Assembly: GCF_014652215.1 (NCBI RefSeq)
Contig: NZ_BMYJ01000007.1
Coordinates: forward strand, 124,001 to 188,000
DNA length: 64,000 bases
Reading direction: 5' to 3'
DNA from: Neogemmobacter tilapiae
GTDB lineage: Bacteria; Pseudomonadota; Alphaproteobacteria; Rhodobacterales; Rhodobacteraceae
The translations under genes were made by a program, and so were the position numbers. Below, piece after piece: positions 8,663-16,074 of the stretch. Within the stretch, counting starts at the first letter, position 1; each line of letters opens with the position of its first letter. Under the pieces are notes generated by a model. It saw only the letters and a list, made by a program, of their open reading frames with translations, did not search any database and was not told the DNA's origin.

Positions 8663-9669
8663 CACTTGCCCCCTTTCTTGGGCGCATAGGACAGCGCCAT
8701 TTTGCGGAAGGTGTTGTTCATCAGAACCGCGCCCAGAAGCAGCACACCGATGATCAGCGACGACCAGTTCCGGTCAAAGTCGGTGTAGTAGATGCCTTGG
8801 GTGACGACGGCGAAGGTGATGGTGCCGAAAAAGATGCCGACAACCGAACCAAAGCCACCCGTCAGCAGCACCCCGCCCACAACAACCGCGATGATGGAAT
8901 TGAAGATAAACGATTGCCCGCCCGCAACCTGGGCCGAATTGTAAAGGATCGCTTGGCACATGCCGACAAAGGCGGCGGATGTGGCGGACAGAACGAACAG
9001 CATCATTGTCAGCCGTTCGGTCGGGATACCCGCATTGCGGGCGGAAATCTTGTCGCCGCCCATGGCAAAGATCCAGTTCCCAAAGGGGCTGAAGTGGACG
9101 AAAAAGATGTAAAGCGCCGTCAGGCCCAGCCACCACAGGACCATCACCTGCAATTGCCCGCCCATCACGAAATCACCAAAGATCGCCTTGGCAGGGCCCT
9201 CGGTGGCCAAGGCCACGCTGGTTGATTTGGTGATCAGAACCGTCAGGCCCAGAACGATGCCCTGCACGGCAAAAAGGCTGCCCAAGGTCACGATCAGCGA
9301 CGGCACCGCCGTTCGGATCACCAGAAAGCCATTGATCAGGCCGACGAGCACGCCAAAGCCAAGCGCGGCGAAGACCCCGATCCAGATCGGCATCCCGTAA
9401 TGGCCCGAGATGACGGCGGTGGTCATCGCCCCAAAAGGCACCATCGCGCCGACGGAAATATCCAACTCGCCGCTGATCATCAGCAGGCCCAGCGGTATGG
9501 CGATGACGCCAAGATTGGCCGCCACATTCAGCCAGCTGGCCATGCCCGCGGGTTTCAGAAAGGTCATGCCACCAAAGATGGCAAAGAAGATCAGGACAGC
9601 GACAAGGCCAAGCGCGGCCCCCGCTTCGGGGCGGCGCAACAGGCCGCCGATAGAGATGGTGCTGGACAA
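8662..9669 (-). CDS. Sugar ABC transporter permease (RbsC/FrcC type)
   Basis: A 335-residue inner-membrane permease of the branched-chain/ribose family with many hydrophobic helices and the family motif GELDISVGAMVPFGA near residue 75. I take the TTG at 9669 as the start: a G-rich SD (GGGGGG) lies upstream and the protein then begins SSTISIGG, giving the normal family length. A longer frame running into the binding-protein gene is rejected. It ends overlapping the ATPase start. Confidence 0.87.
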   Translation of the reverse strand: MSSTISIGGLLRRPEAGAALGLVAVLIFFAIFGGMTFLKPAGMASWLNVAANLGVIAIPLGLLMISGELDISVGAMVPFGAMTTAVISGHYGMPIWIGVFAALGFGVLVGLINGFLVIRTAVPSLIVTLGSLFAVQGIVLGLTVLITKSTSVALATEGPAKAIFGDFVMGGQLQVMVLWWLGLTALYIFFVHFSPFGNWIFAMGGDKISARNAGIPTERLTMMLFVLSATSAAFVGMCQAILYNSAQVAGGQSFIFNSIIAVVVGGVLLTGGFGSVVGIFFGTITFAVVTQGIYYTDFDRNWSSLIIGVLLLGAVLMNNTFRKMALSYAPKKGGK

Positions 9670-9736
9670 GGCTGGCCCCCCGGCAGGATGTGGAAATAGG
9701 CAAGGGCGGCCCGGCGCAAACCGGGCCGCGTTCAGG

Positions 9737-10702
9737 TCAGCGTGCGCCGAGTGCGACACCCGCCAGCGTGGCGTCGATGTTTGACGCATCGACAATGCCG
9801 GGGCCGGTCAGCACCGGAAAGACCGGCAGATCGGTGCCAAAGTCGATATGGGCGGCCAAAAGGCTGACGGCGAGATAGGATTGCAGATAGGGCTGCTGGT
9901 CGATGGCAAAGCCCTGCGTCCCGGCCTTAATCCGTTCCAGCCCCGCCCCGTTCATGTCGAACGAACCCAGCATCGCGGCCCCGGCCTTGCCCGCCTGTTC
10001 CACCGCAATGGCCGCACTGTCCGCATCGCCTGCGCTGATCGTGATCACACCGTCGATTCTGTCGTCCTTCAACAACTCCGCCTTGATCGCCTCGGCCACC
10101 GCCGTCGCATCGCCAAAGCTGGTGGTCGGCAGTGGCAGTTGCACCCCAGTTCCACCCTTGCCGGTGATGCCGTCGATCACGCCCTTGCAGCGCGCCTCGG
10201 TATTGGCCGCTCCGGGCAGGGTGTTGATGCACAAGACATTCTTTTTGCCCGCCGTCCCAAAATACTCGCCCCCCGCCACACCGGCCACATATTCATCGGA
10301 CCCGACATAGTTGATGGCCCCCAGTTCGGTGGCTTTGTCGGCCCCGCCCGCGTTCATCAGGATCACCTTGATGCCCGCCGCCACAGCATCCTTGATCGCC
10401 GGATCCTCGGCCTCGGGCACCCAGTTCGGGATCACGATGCCATCCACCTCCATGCTGATCGCGGTGCGGATCAGCTGCACGACATCGGGGGCAAAGTTGT
10501 CATAGTTCACCAGCCGCAGATAGGTGACTTTGCCGCCGTTCGCCTCCACCGCGGGCGTCGCATCGTCGATGCCTTTCTTGATGATGTTCCAGAAAGCGTC
10601 GTCGTTCGATCCGCCGATCACGGCGATTTCCGCCGACAGGGCCGCGCTGGCCGTCAGGGCCATCAGCGCGGTGCCTGCCAAAAGTGTTTTCAGGTTCGTC
10701 AT
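9737..10702 (-). CDS. Sugar ABC transporter periplasmic binding protein (RbsB type)
   Basis: A 321-residue type-1 periplasmic binding protein. It has a Sec signal peptide (about 24 residues, cleavage after ALSA) followed by EIAVIGGSNDDAFWNIIKKG, the VDGIVIPNW strand and the hinge region QQPYLQSYLAVSLL. It is the first gene of the transporter set, downstream of the sterol-desaturase-like gene and with its own SD. Ligand unknown; the family binds pentoses, hexoses and polyols. Confidence 0.88.
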   Translation of the reverse strand: MTNLKTLLAGTALMALTASAALSAEIAVIGGSNDDAFWNIIKKGIDDATPAVEANGGKVTYLRLVNYDNFAPDVVQLIRTAISMEVDGIVIPNWVPEAEDPAIKDAVAAGIKVILMNAGGADKATELGAINYVGSDEYVAGVAGGEYFGTAGKKNVLCINTLPGAANTEARCKGVIDGITGKGGTGVQLPLPTTSFGDATAVAEAIKAELLKDDRIDGVITISAGDADSAAIAVEQAGKAGAAMLGSFDMNGAGLERIKAGTQGFAIDQQPYLQSYLAVSLLAAHIDFGTDLPVFPVLTGPGIVDASNIDATLAGVALGAR

Positions 10703-10796
10703 GGTCGTCTCTCCTCCCTTGGTCCGTCTTTTCTGACGGGTTTCTGTTGCCTTGGTGGAAGGGGGGGCTGCCTCCTCGCAGCGCCGCCCAAAGGGG

Positions 10797-11810
10797 TCAG
10801 CCCTGTGCTTTCGCGTTCAGGCGGGCCTTCTTTTTCTGGAAACGGGCCTGCATCCGGGCATCGCCCTCTTTGCTGCCGTCGTGCCAATAGCCGAACCACT
10901 TATCCAAAGGGATCAGCCCATCGCCGCCATAGTTCACCTCAAAATACTTGTGGTGCAGGTAGTGGGCATAGGCATGGGTGTTCAGCGGCAGGTCATCGGT
11001 CAGTTCCAGCTTGTCGAAACCGATATGGCCATTGACCGCACCGAACCCCGCCAGATGCAGTTGGAACATGGCGATCATCGGGTTTGACGGAAGGATCAGG
11101 TGCCAAAAGGCGACGGCGTGATAAAGGAAACCTTCCACCGGATGCATCGACAGCGACGACCAGGGTGAGGGGTTCACCGAATTGTGGTGGACGGAATGCA
11201 CCCATTTATAAAGCGGCCCCCAATGGATCAGCCGGTGGATGCAGAAGAAATGCACCTCATGGATCATCGGCGCGATCAGAACCAGCAGCGCCAGATACCA
11301 AGGGTTTTCGGTCCAGGTCAGCCAAGGCACCCAACCATTGGCAAAGACCCACAGGAAAAGCACCTCGACCAGCGTCCAAAGCGGGATCGAAAAGAAGAAG
11401 GACCGCAAGAAATTGTCGATGTTCTGCGATTTGAACCAGAAGACATCCGAGGGCTGATCGCCGGGGAATTTGGCGTTGTATTTGAACCGCGTGCCCTGCT
11501 TGCGGTGGACATACCAGAACAGCTCGACCGAACCGTAAAAGGCAAAGATCGCGGCGGCGTTGACAGCATACAGGTAGAAGGCCCAGCCGAAGGACAGGGT
11601 TTTCAGGGTTTCAATGTCGGGGACGATGTAGAACCACCAGATCAGCGCGGTCGCCATATGAAAGGCGTTCCAAGGCCAGACATAGCCGGGCAGCCAAGCC
11701 AGGATTTTCAGGAATTTCGGCGGCCAAGCCCAAAAAGGCGCGCCTTCCACGGGATCGTTCGGGGCCCAGTCGCCCCTTTTGTTCCGCATGCCGTATTCCA
11801 GATCATCCAT
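10797..11810 (-). CDS. Fatty acid hydroxylase/sterol desaturase superfamily membrane di-iron protein
   Basis: A 337-residue integral membrane protein with about four hydrophobic segments and the eight-His signature of the superfamily: HEVHFFCIHRLIH (~195-210), HSVHHNSVNPSPW (~220) and HAYAHYLHHKYF (~285). Such proteins use a di-iron centre and O2 to hydroxylate or desaturate. The start at 11810 has GGAGAAAAGG upstream; an upstream extension is less likely. It appears to be the first gene of the LacI-faced operon, separated by 94 bp from the binding protein, so its oxidation may precede or follow import. A lipid-modifying role unrelated to the transporter cannot be excluded. Confidence 0.85.
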   Translation of the reverse strand: MDDLEYGMRNKRGDWAPNDPVEGAPFWAWPPKFLKILAWLPGYVWPWNAFHMATALIWWFYIVPDIETLKTLSFGWAFYLYAVNAAAIFAFYGSVELFWYVHRKQGTRFKYNAKFPGDQPSDVFWFKSQNIDNFLRSFFFSIPLWTLVEVLFLWVFANGWVPWLTWTENPWYLALLVLIAPMIHEVHFFCIHRLIHWGPLYKWVHSVHHNSVNPSPWSSLSMHPVEGFLYHAVAFWHLILPSNPMIAMFQLHLAGFGAVNGHIGFDKLELTDDLPLNTHAYAHYLHHKYFEVNYGGDGLIPLDKWFGYWHDGSKEGDARMQARFQKKKARLNAKAQG

Positions 11811-12042
11811 CGCCTTTTCTCCTTCCCCAGACAAGCGTGGGCCATCGGGAAAGCCATGCTTTCCCGCCGCCCTTCTGGGCACGTCCTGCTGTTCGGGGTC
11901 TGCGCCTTGGCCTTTGGGGCCATGATGGAATGCAGATAGGGGAATGAAATGCTTTCGATCAAGATGGAATAAATATTCCGAAATCAGATCGTCTCATCTA
12001 TATCATCTGATAGGATCGCTTGATACAAAATGAGAGGATTTC
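11811..12042. promoter_or_regulatory. Divergent control region between the di-iron hydroxylase operon and its LacI regulator
   Basis: This 232-bp region holds several palindromes. There is a perfect hairpin CGGGAAAG/CTTTCCCG (11846-11853 and 11859-11866) in the leader of the minus-strand operon. AT-rich sequence near the lacI start contains GGAAT(aaat)ATTCC at 11967-11980, ATCAGAT/ATCTGAT (11983-11989 and 12005-12011) and the compact TATCAtcTGATA at 12001-12012. The last sites lie where a LacI-type autoregulator would bind. Which one is the real operator is not decidable by eye. Confidence 0.5.
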
Positions 12043-13071
12043 ATGTCGCGCCCCACGATAAAAGATCTGTCGCTGGCCTCGGGCGTGTCGGTGGCCACTG
12101 TGAATCGGGTTCTGGCGGGCCAGCCGGGGGTGCGTCAGCAAACCCGGGCGCTGGTGCAGGAGGCGGCGGAGCGGATTGGATTCTACGGGCTGGGGGCGAT
12201 TCAGGCGCGGGTGGCGGCGAGCAGGCCCAAGTTCCGCCTGGGAGTTCTGCTTTTGCAGCCGCATCGACCGTTTTATCAGAACGTGGCGGCGGCGTTGCGG
12301 GAGGCGGCTGGGGGTATTGCGGAGGCGGAAATTGATCTGCGGATCGAGTTTCTGGAGGATCTTTCGCCGCAAAACACGGCCGAGCGGGCGCTGGAACTGG
12401 CCAAGACCTGTCAGGCGATCAGCATCACCAGCGCGGTCCATCCGATTGTGATGCAGGCGGTGGGGCAGATCGAGGCGCAGGGGGTGCATGTTTTCGCGTT
12501 GATCTCGCAGCTTTCGGCGACGGGGCAGGTTCACTACATCGGGGTGGACAATTGGAAGGTGGGGCGGACTGCGGGCTGGACGATGGCGCAGGTTTGCAAG
12601 GCTCCGGGCAAGCTGGGCATTCTGATGGGCAATCCGCGCTATCGGAACCAGGAGATGAACGAGACCGGGTTCCGATCCTATTTCCGCGAGTTCGCGCGGG
12701 ATTTTACCCTGCTGGAACCTATGTCGACCTTTGAATCCGCCGCCGTCGCGCAAGAAATGACCGAGCGGATGCTGGCGGACCATCCTGATCTGGCGGGCCT
12801 TTATGTGGCCGGGGGCGGGATCAGCGGGGCCTTGGCGGCGCTGCGGGCGGCGGGGCAGGCGGGGCGGGTCGTTCTGGTCGGCTATGAGCTAATGGAGATC
12901 ACCCGGGCGGCGCTGCTGGACGGGACGATGACGCTGGCGATTGCCCATCCTTTGGAGAGACTGGCCCAGCAGGCCCTGGCCGGGATGGTGGCGGCTTGCA
13001 AGGCGGCGCGGCCGGGGGGGAACTGGACGAGCGTGGTGCCGTTTGAAATCTATACCCGCGAGAATATTTGA
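12043..13071 (+). CDS. LacI-family transcriptional regulator
   Basis: A 342-residue LacI/RbsR-type regulator. The N-terminal helix-turn-helix is TIKDLSLASGVSVATVNRVLAGQPGVRQQT, with hinge helix, followed by a periplasmic-binding-like effector domain (LGVLLLQPHRPFYQNVAAAL). Its divergent position relative to the minus-strand operon 4874-11810 makes it the likely repressor of that operon, with the transported sugar or an intermediate as inducer. The ATG has AGAGGA upstream. Its own palindromes lie on both sides (12001-12012 and 13086-13101). Confidence 0.88.
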   Translation: MSRPTIKDLSLASGVSVATVNRVLAGQPGVRQQTRALVQEAAERIGFYGLGAIQARVAASRPKFRLGVLLLQPHRPFYQNVAAALREAAGGIAEAEIDLRIEFLEDLSPQNTAERALELAKTCQAISITSAVHPIVMQAVGQIEAQGVHVFALISQLSATGQVHYIGVDNWKVGRTAGWTMAQVCKAPGKLGILMGNPRYRNQEMNETGFRSYFREFARDFTLLEPMSTFESAAVAQEMTERMLADHPDLAGLYVAGGGISGALAALRAAGQAGRVVLVGYELMEITRAALLDGTMTLAIAHPLERLAQQALAGMVAACKAARPGGNWTSVVPFEIYTRENI

Positions 13072-13085
13072 AAGGCATCGCGGGG

Positions 13086-13101
13086 ATTTCACGCGTGAAA
13101 T
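13086..13101. promoter_or_regulatory. 16-bp perfect palindrome downstream of the LacI gene
   Basis: ATTTCACGCGTGAAAT is a perfect palindrome with a central CG, the classical form of a LacI-family operator. It lies 15 bp after the LacI stop and well upstream of the cobalamin riboswitch, together with a looser TGAAT(ttc)ATTCA at 13134-13146. It could be an operator for the gbcA1 promoter. Confidence 0.5.
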
Positions 13102-13282
13102 TTTATTCAAGTTATTGATTTAATTATAGTATGTGAATTTCATTCAGCCTTTGTTAAGCATCGTGGGCGGTTTGAACGCCCATGATGGCCAAGCGCCCGT
13201 CCCCCCAAAACACCTAAATCGCACCCTGTCCCCCGCAGCGCATGATCTGTCGCAAATGGATCATCGCGACATTGGACGATGT

Positions 13283-13468
13283 GGTGATCTGGCCCGGCAA
13301 GGTGCTGCCGCAAGGCAGAGAATTGGGAAGCCGGTGGGATACCGGCGCTGCCCCCGCAACGGTGATGGAAGACTGGCGCAAGGCCACTGGGACGAGGAAC
13401 CCGGGAAGGTGCGGCAGAGGGGCAAAGGCCCACTTCCCCAGCCCGGAAACCAGCCTTGCAACGTCACC
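13283..13468 (+). ncRNA. Cobalamin (B12) riboswitch aptamer upstream of gbcA1
   Basis: The conserved elements appear in order: GGGAAG then CCGGTGGGATACCGG (13331-13345), the B12-box-like core GCTGCCCCCGCAAC (13347-13360), GCCACTG (13383-13389), GGGAAGGTG (13403-13411) and AGCCCGGAAACCAGCC (13440-13455). Outer arms GGTGA (13283-13287) and TCACC (13464-13468) can close P1. Length and order match the Rfam-type cobalamin riboswitch. It precedes a Rieske oxygenase rather than a B12 synthesis or uptake gene. The region has a misleading open frame running through it. Confidence 0.92.
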
Positions 13469-13470
13469 TG

Positions 13471-13530
13471 CGGGGGTTCCCCCCGTGCCCCAGTCACCAG
13501 ACCCGCGCGGGGAGGCACGGGTTAGCGAGG
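13471..13530 (+). promoter_or_regulatory. Riboswitch expression platform with mutually exclusive hairpins and RBS
   Basis: Immediately after the aptamer, CGGGGG (13471-13476) can pair with CCCCCG (13480-13485). Alternatively CCCGTGCC (13482-13489) can pair with GGCACGGG (13514-13521), which lies just before the GAGG ribosome binding site (13527-13530). The two stems overlap and exclude each other, as expected for a ligand-switched platform acting mainly on translation. There is no U tract for a terminator. Confidence 0.6.
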
Positions 13531-13535
13531 TTAGA

Positions 13536-14774
13536 ATGCTGAGCCAGCACGACATGCTGGCGCGTCTTGATGCGCGCCGCCCGGACTATTCGCTTGACCG
13601 CGATCTTTACTGTGATGAGGGCGTCTTTGCGCTGGATTTGCAGAACATCTTTTACCGGGAATGGCTGTTCGCCCTTCCGGCCTGCGAATTGCCGAAAGCG
13701 GGTGCCTTTGTGACCTTGCAGGTCGGGGCCTATCCTTTGGTCGTCACACGCGGCAACGATGGGATGATCCGCGCCTTTCACAATGTCTGCCGTCACCGGG
13801 GCCAGCGCCTTTGCGCCAAGGAAACCGGCACAACCCCGCGTCTGGTCTGCCCCTATCACCAGTGGACCTATGATCTGGATGGCAAGCTGATCTATGCCCG
13901 TGACATGCAGGACAGTTTTGACCCGGCGCAGCATGGGCTGAAAAAGGTGCATTGTGTCGATCTGGGTGGGATGGTCTTCCTTTGTCTGGCGGAAGTGCCG
14001 CCCCCCATCGCCGATCTGGCCAAGAACCTGATGCCCTATCTGGCCCCTTCGGGACTCAAAGATGCCAAGGTGGCGCATTCCTCGACCATCGTGGAAAAGG
14101 GCAATTGGAAACTGGTGATCGAGAACAACCGCGAATGCTATCACTGTGGCGGTTCGCACCCGTCGCTGTGTCGCACCTATTCGGACAATCCGCGCATGAC
14201 CGCGATGGAGGGGCCGGACAGCGCCAGCCCCGATATTCTGGCGCATTGGCAGCGGTGTGAGGCGGCAGGCCTGCCATCGCGTTTTGTGAACCATCCGCGG
14301 ATGCAATGGCGGTTGGCGCGGATTCCGCTGCTGGATCAGGCGGAAAGCTATACGATGAATGGCAAGGCAGCGGTGGCCAAGCGGATGGGGGCGATGCCCT
14401 TTAACGATGCGGGCAGCCTGTTGTTTTTCCACTATCCGAACACCTGGAACCATTTTCTGGGCGATCATGCCATCGTGTTCCGGGTACTGCCGATCAGCGC
14501 CACGGAAACGCAGGTGACGACGCATTGGCTGGTGCATAAGGACGCGGTGGAAGGGGTGGATTACGATCTGGAAAACCTGACCCATGTCTGGATGAACACC
14601 AATGACGAAGACCGGCAGGTGGTGGAAGAAAACCAGAAGGGCATTCTGTCGCCCGCCTATGAGCCGGGGCCCTATTCGACGATCCAAGAGGAAGGCGTGA
14701 TCCAGTTCGTGGATTGGTATTGCAGCACGATGCAGGAACGGCTGGCGCCGCAGCGCGCGATGGCGGCGGAGTAG
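13536..14774 (+). CDS. gbcA: Rieske-type betaine demethylase, oxygenase subunit (copy 1, B12-riboswitch controlled)
   Basis: A 412-residue Rieske non-haem iron oxygenase. The Rieske ligands are in CRHRGQRLC (~85-93) and CPYHQWTYD (~105-113). The mononuclear iron region is [20 protein letters not shown] (~190-210). It is closest to GbcA/stachydrine-demethylase-type enzymes, which oxidatively remove an N-methyl group from glycine betaine or proline betaine and release formaldehyde. The start at 13536 is chosen because it follows the riboswitch and a GAGG 5 nt away; an N-terminal extension would translate the aptamer. The reductase follows directly. The second copy is at 21949. Confidence 0.87.
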   Translation: MLSQHDMLARLDARRPDYSLDRDLYCDEGVFALDLQNIFYREWLFALPACELPKAGAFVTLQVGAYPLVVTRGNDGMIRAFHNVCRHRGQRLCAKETGTTPRLVCPYHQWTYDLDGKLIYARDMQDSFDPAQHGLKKVHCVDLGGMVFLCLAEVPPPIADLAKNLMPYLAPSGLKDAKVAHSSTIVEKGNWKLVIENNRECYHCGGSHPSLCRTYSDNPRMTAMEGPDSASPDILAHWQRCEAAGLPSRFVNHPRMQWRLARIPLLDQAESYTMNGKAAVAKRMGAMPFNDAGSLLFFHYPNTWNHFLGDHAIVFRVLPISATETQVTTHWLVHKDAVEGVDYDLENLTHVWMNTNDEDRQVVEENQKGILSPAYEPGPYSTIQEEGVIQFVDWYCSTMQERLAPQRAMAAE

Positions 14775-15848
14775 ATGATGAACCAACAGAATTGGACGGC
14801 AAAGCCTTGGTCTGACAGCGAAATGCTGGAATGTGCGATGGTGGTGCCGGATGTGGCGGATACGGCCACCTTTACCTTTCGCGCGCCCTCGGGGGCTTGG
14901 TTCGACTATCAGCCGGGGCAGTTCATCACGCTGGATCTGCCGGTGCCCGGCGGCAATGTGCAGCGGACCTATACGATTTCTTCGTCACCCTCGCGGCCCC
15001 TGTCGATTTCAATCACGGTCAAGGCGCAGAAGGGCAGCATCGGCACGCGCTGGATGTTGGAGCATCTGAAGCCGGGGGCGCGGATCAAGGCCTATGGGCC
15101 AAGCGGGATTTTCAGCTTTCATCGGCACAAGGCCAAGAAATACCTGTTCATTTCGGCCGGGTCGGGGATCACGCCGATGATGTCGATGACGACCTGGGCC
15201 TGGGATTCTGGCGAGATGCCGGACATCACCTTTGTTCATGCGGCGCGTCGCCCGTCCGAGATCATTTTTCGCGAAAGGCTGGAGCAGTTTGCGAACCGGG
15301 TGCCGGGGCTGCGGTTGCGATTCACCGTGGGGGCCCCTGATCCTTTCCGGGCTTGGCATGGTTATGAGGGGCGTTTGAACCAGATCATGCTGGGGCTGAT
15401 GGCCCCGGATTACCTAGAGCGGGAAGTGTTCTGCTGCGGGCCAGAGCCTTTCATGCAGGCGGTGCGCGAGATGCTGGCGTCTTTGGGCTATGACATGGCG
15501 CGTTATCATCAGGAAAGTTTCGGGGCAGCCGTCCGGACGGAGGCTGAGGCCCCTGTGATTCATGATGTGGTCCCGATTGAGGGCAGCGCGGCCGAGGTGG
15601 TGTTTGCGCGCAGCGGGGTGACGGCGCCTTGTGCGGAAACCGATACGGTGTTGGCGGTGGCCAAGCGGTCGGGGTTGAACATTCCGTCGGGCTGCAATTT
15701 CGGGCTTTGCGGGACGTGCAAGGTGCAGAAGCTGTCGGGGGATGTGCATATGGTGCACAACGGCGGCATTTCCGAGGATGACATTGCGGCGGGCTTCATT
15801 CTGGCCTGTTGTTCGCATCCGATGGGTCAGGTGGAACTGGCGGTTTAA
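14775..15848 (+). CDS. gbcB: Betaine demethylase ferredoxin reductase subunit (copy 1)
   Basis: A 357-residue flavodoxin-reductase-like protein. The FAD-binding RTYTISSSPSRP is at ~70, the NAD-binding FISAGSGITPMMSM at ~130, the CCGPEPFMQAVREML segment follows, and the C-terminal plant-type [2Fe-2S] domain has CNFGLCGTC and a final C in LACC. It passes NAD(P)H electrons to the Rieske protein encoded directly upstream (start immediately after the stop). It is regulated with gbcA1 by the riboswitch. Confidence 0.88.
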   Translation: MMNQQNWTAKPWSDSEMLECAMVVPDVADTATFTFRAPSGAWFDYQPGQFITLDLPVPGGNVQRTYTISSSPSRPLSISITVKAQKGSIGTRWMLEHLKPGARIKAYGPSGIFSFHRHKAKKYLFISAGSGITPMMSMTTWAWDSGEMPDITFVHAARRPSEIIFRERLEQFANRVPGLRLRFTVGAPDPFRAWHGYEGRLNQIMLGLMAPDYLEREVFCCGPEPFMQAVREMLASLGYDMARYHQESFGAAVRTEAEAPVIHDVVPIEGSAAEVVFARSGVTAPCAETDTVLAVAKRSGLNIPSGCNFGLCGTCKVQKLSGDVHMVHNGGISEDDIAAGFILACCSHPMGQVELAV

Positions 15849-16074
15849 GGGGCTTTGGCAGGGGTCGGAAAAGCGACAATCCGCCTGACCTTGCATGTGC
15901 AGCATAGCCGCTATTCGCTTTTTGCACAGATCGGCGAGGGATTGCCGATCTGTGCGCGGGAAGTCGCAGAATTCCCCGTCAAGCCCGCTTGCGGTGAAGG
16001 GGCAAGCGGCGCTATATCCGCGCCGAGTCGCATGCCCTTCAAGCTGTGAAAACCCTGTCTTTTTAAAGGCCTCC
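15849..16074 (+). promoter_or_regulatory. opgG upstream region with two strong inverted repeats
   Basis: The 226-bp spacer contains a perfect 12-bp inverted repeat GCACAGATCGGC (15924-15935) / GCCGATCTGTGC (15944-15955) with an 8-nt loop. A second repeat is CCGCTTGC (15985-15992) / GCAAGCGG (16002-16009). No U tract follows either on the plus strand. They may be a weak terminator of gbcB1, a regulatory leader or a protein site for the osmoregulated glucan operon. Confidence 0.55.

Noticed and set aside
13160-13186. Hairpin ATCGTGGGCG/CGCCCATGAT as terminator of the LacI gene
   Set aside because: The 10-bp stem (one G-U pair) is real but has no U tract on either strand, so I do not call it a terminator.
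13242-13535. N-terminal extension of gbcA1 through the riboswitch
   Set aside because: It would translate the conserved cobalamin aptamer. The ATG at 13536 has its own ribosome binding site and gives the normal family length.
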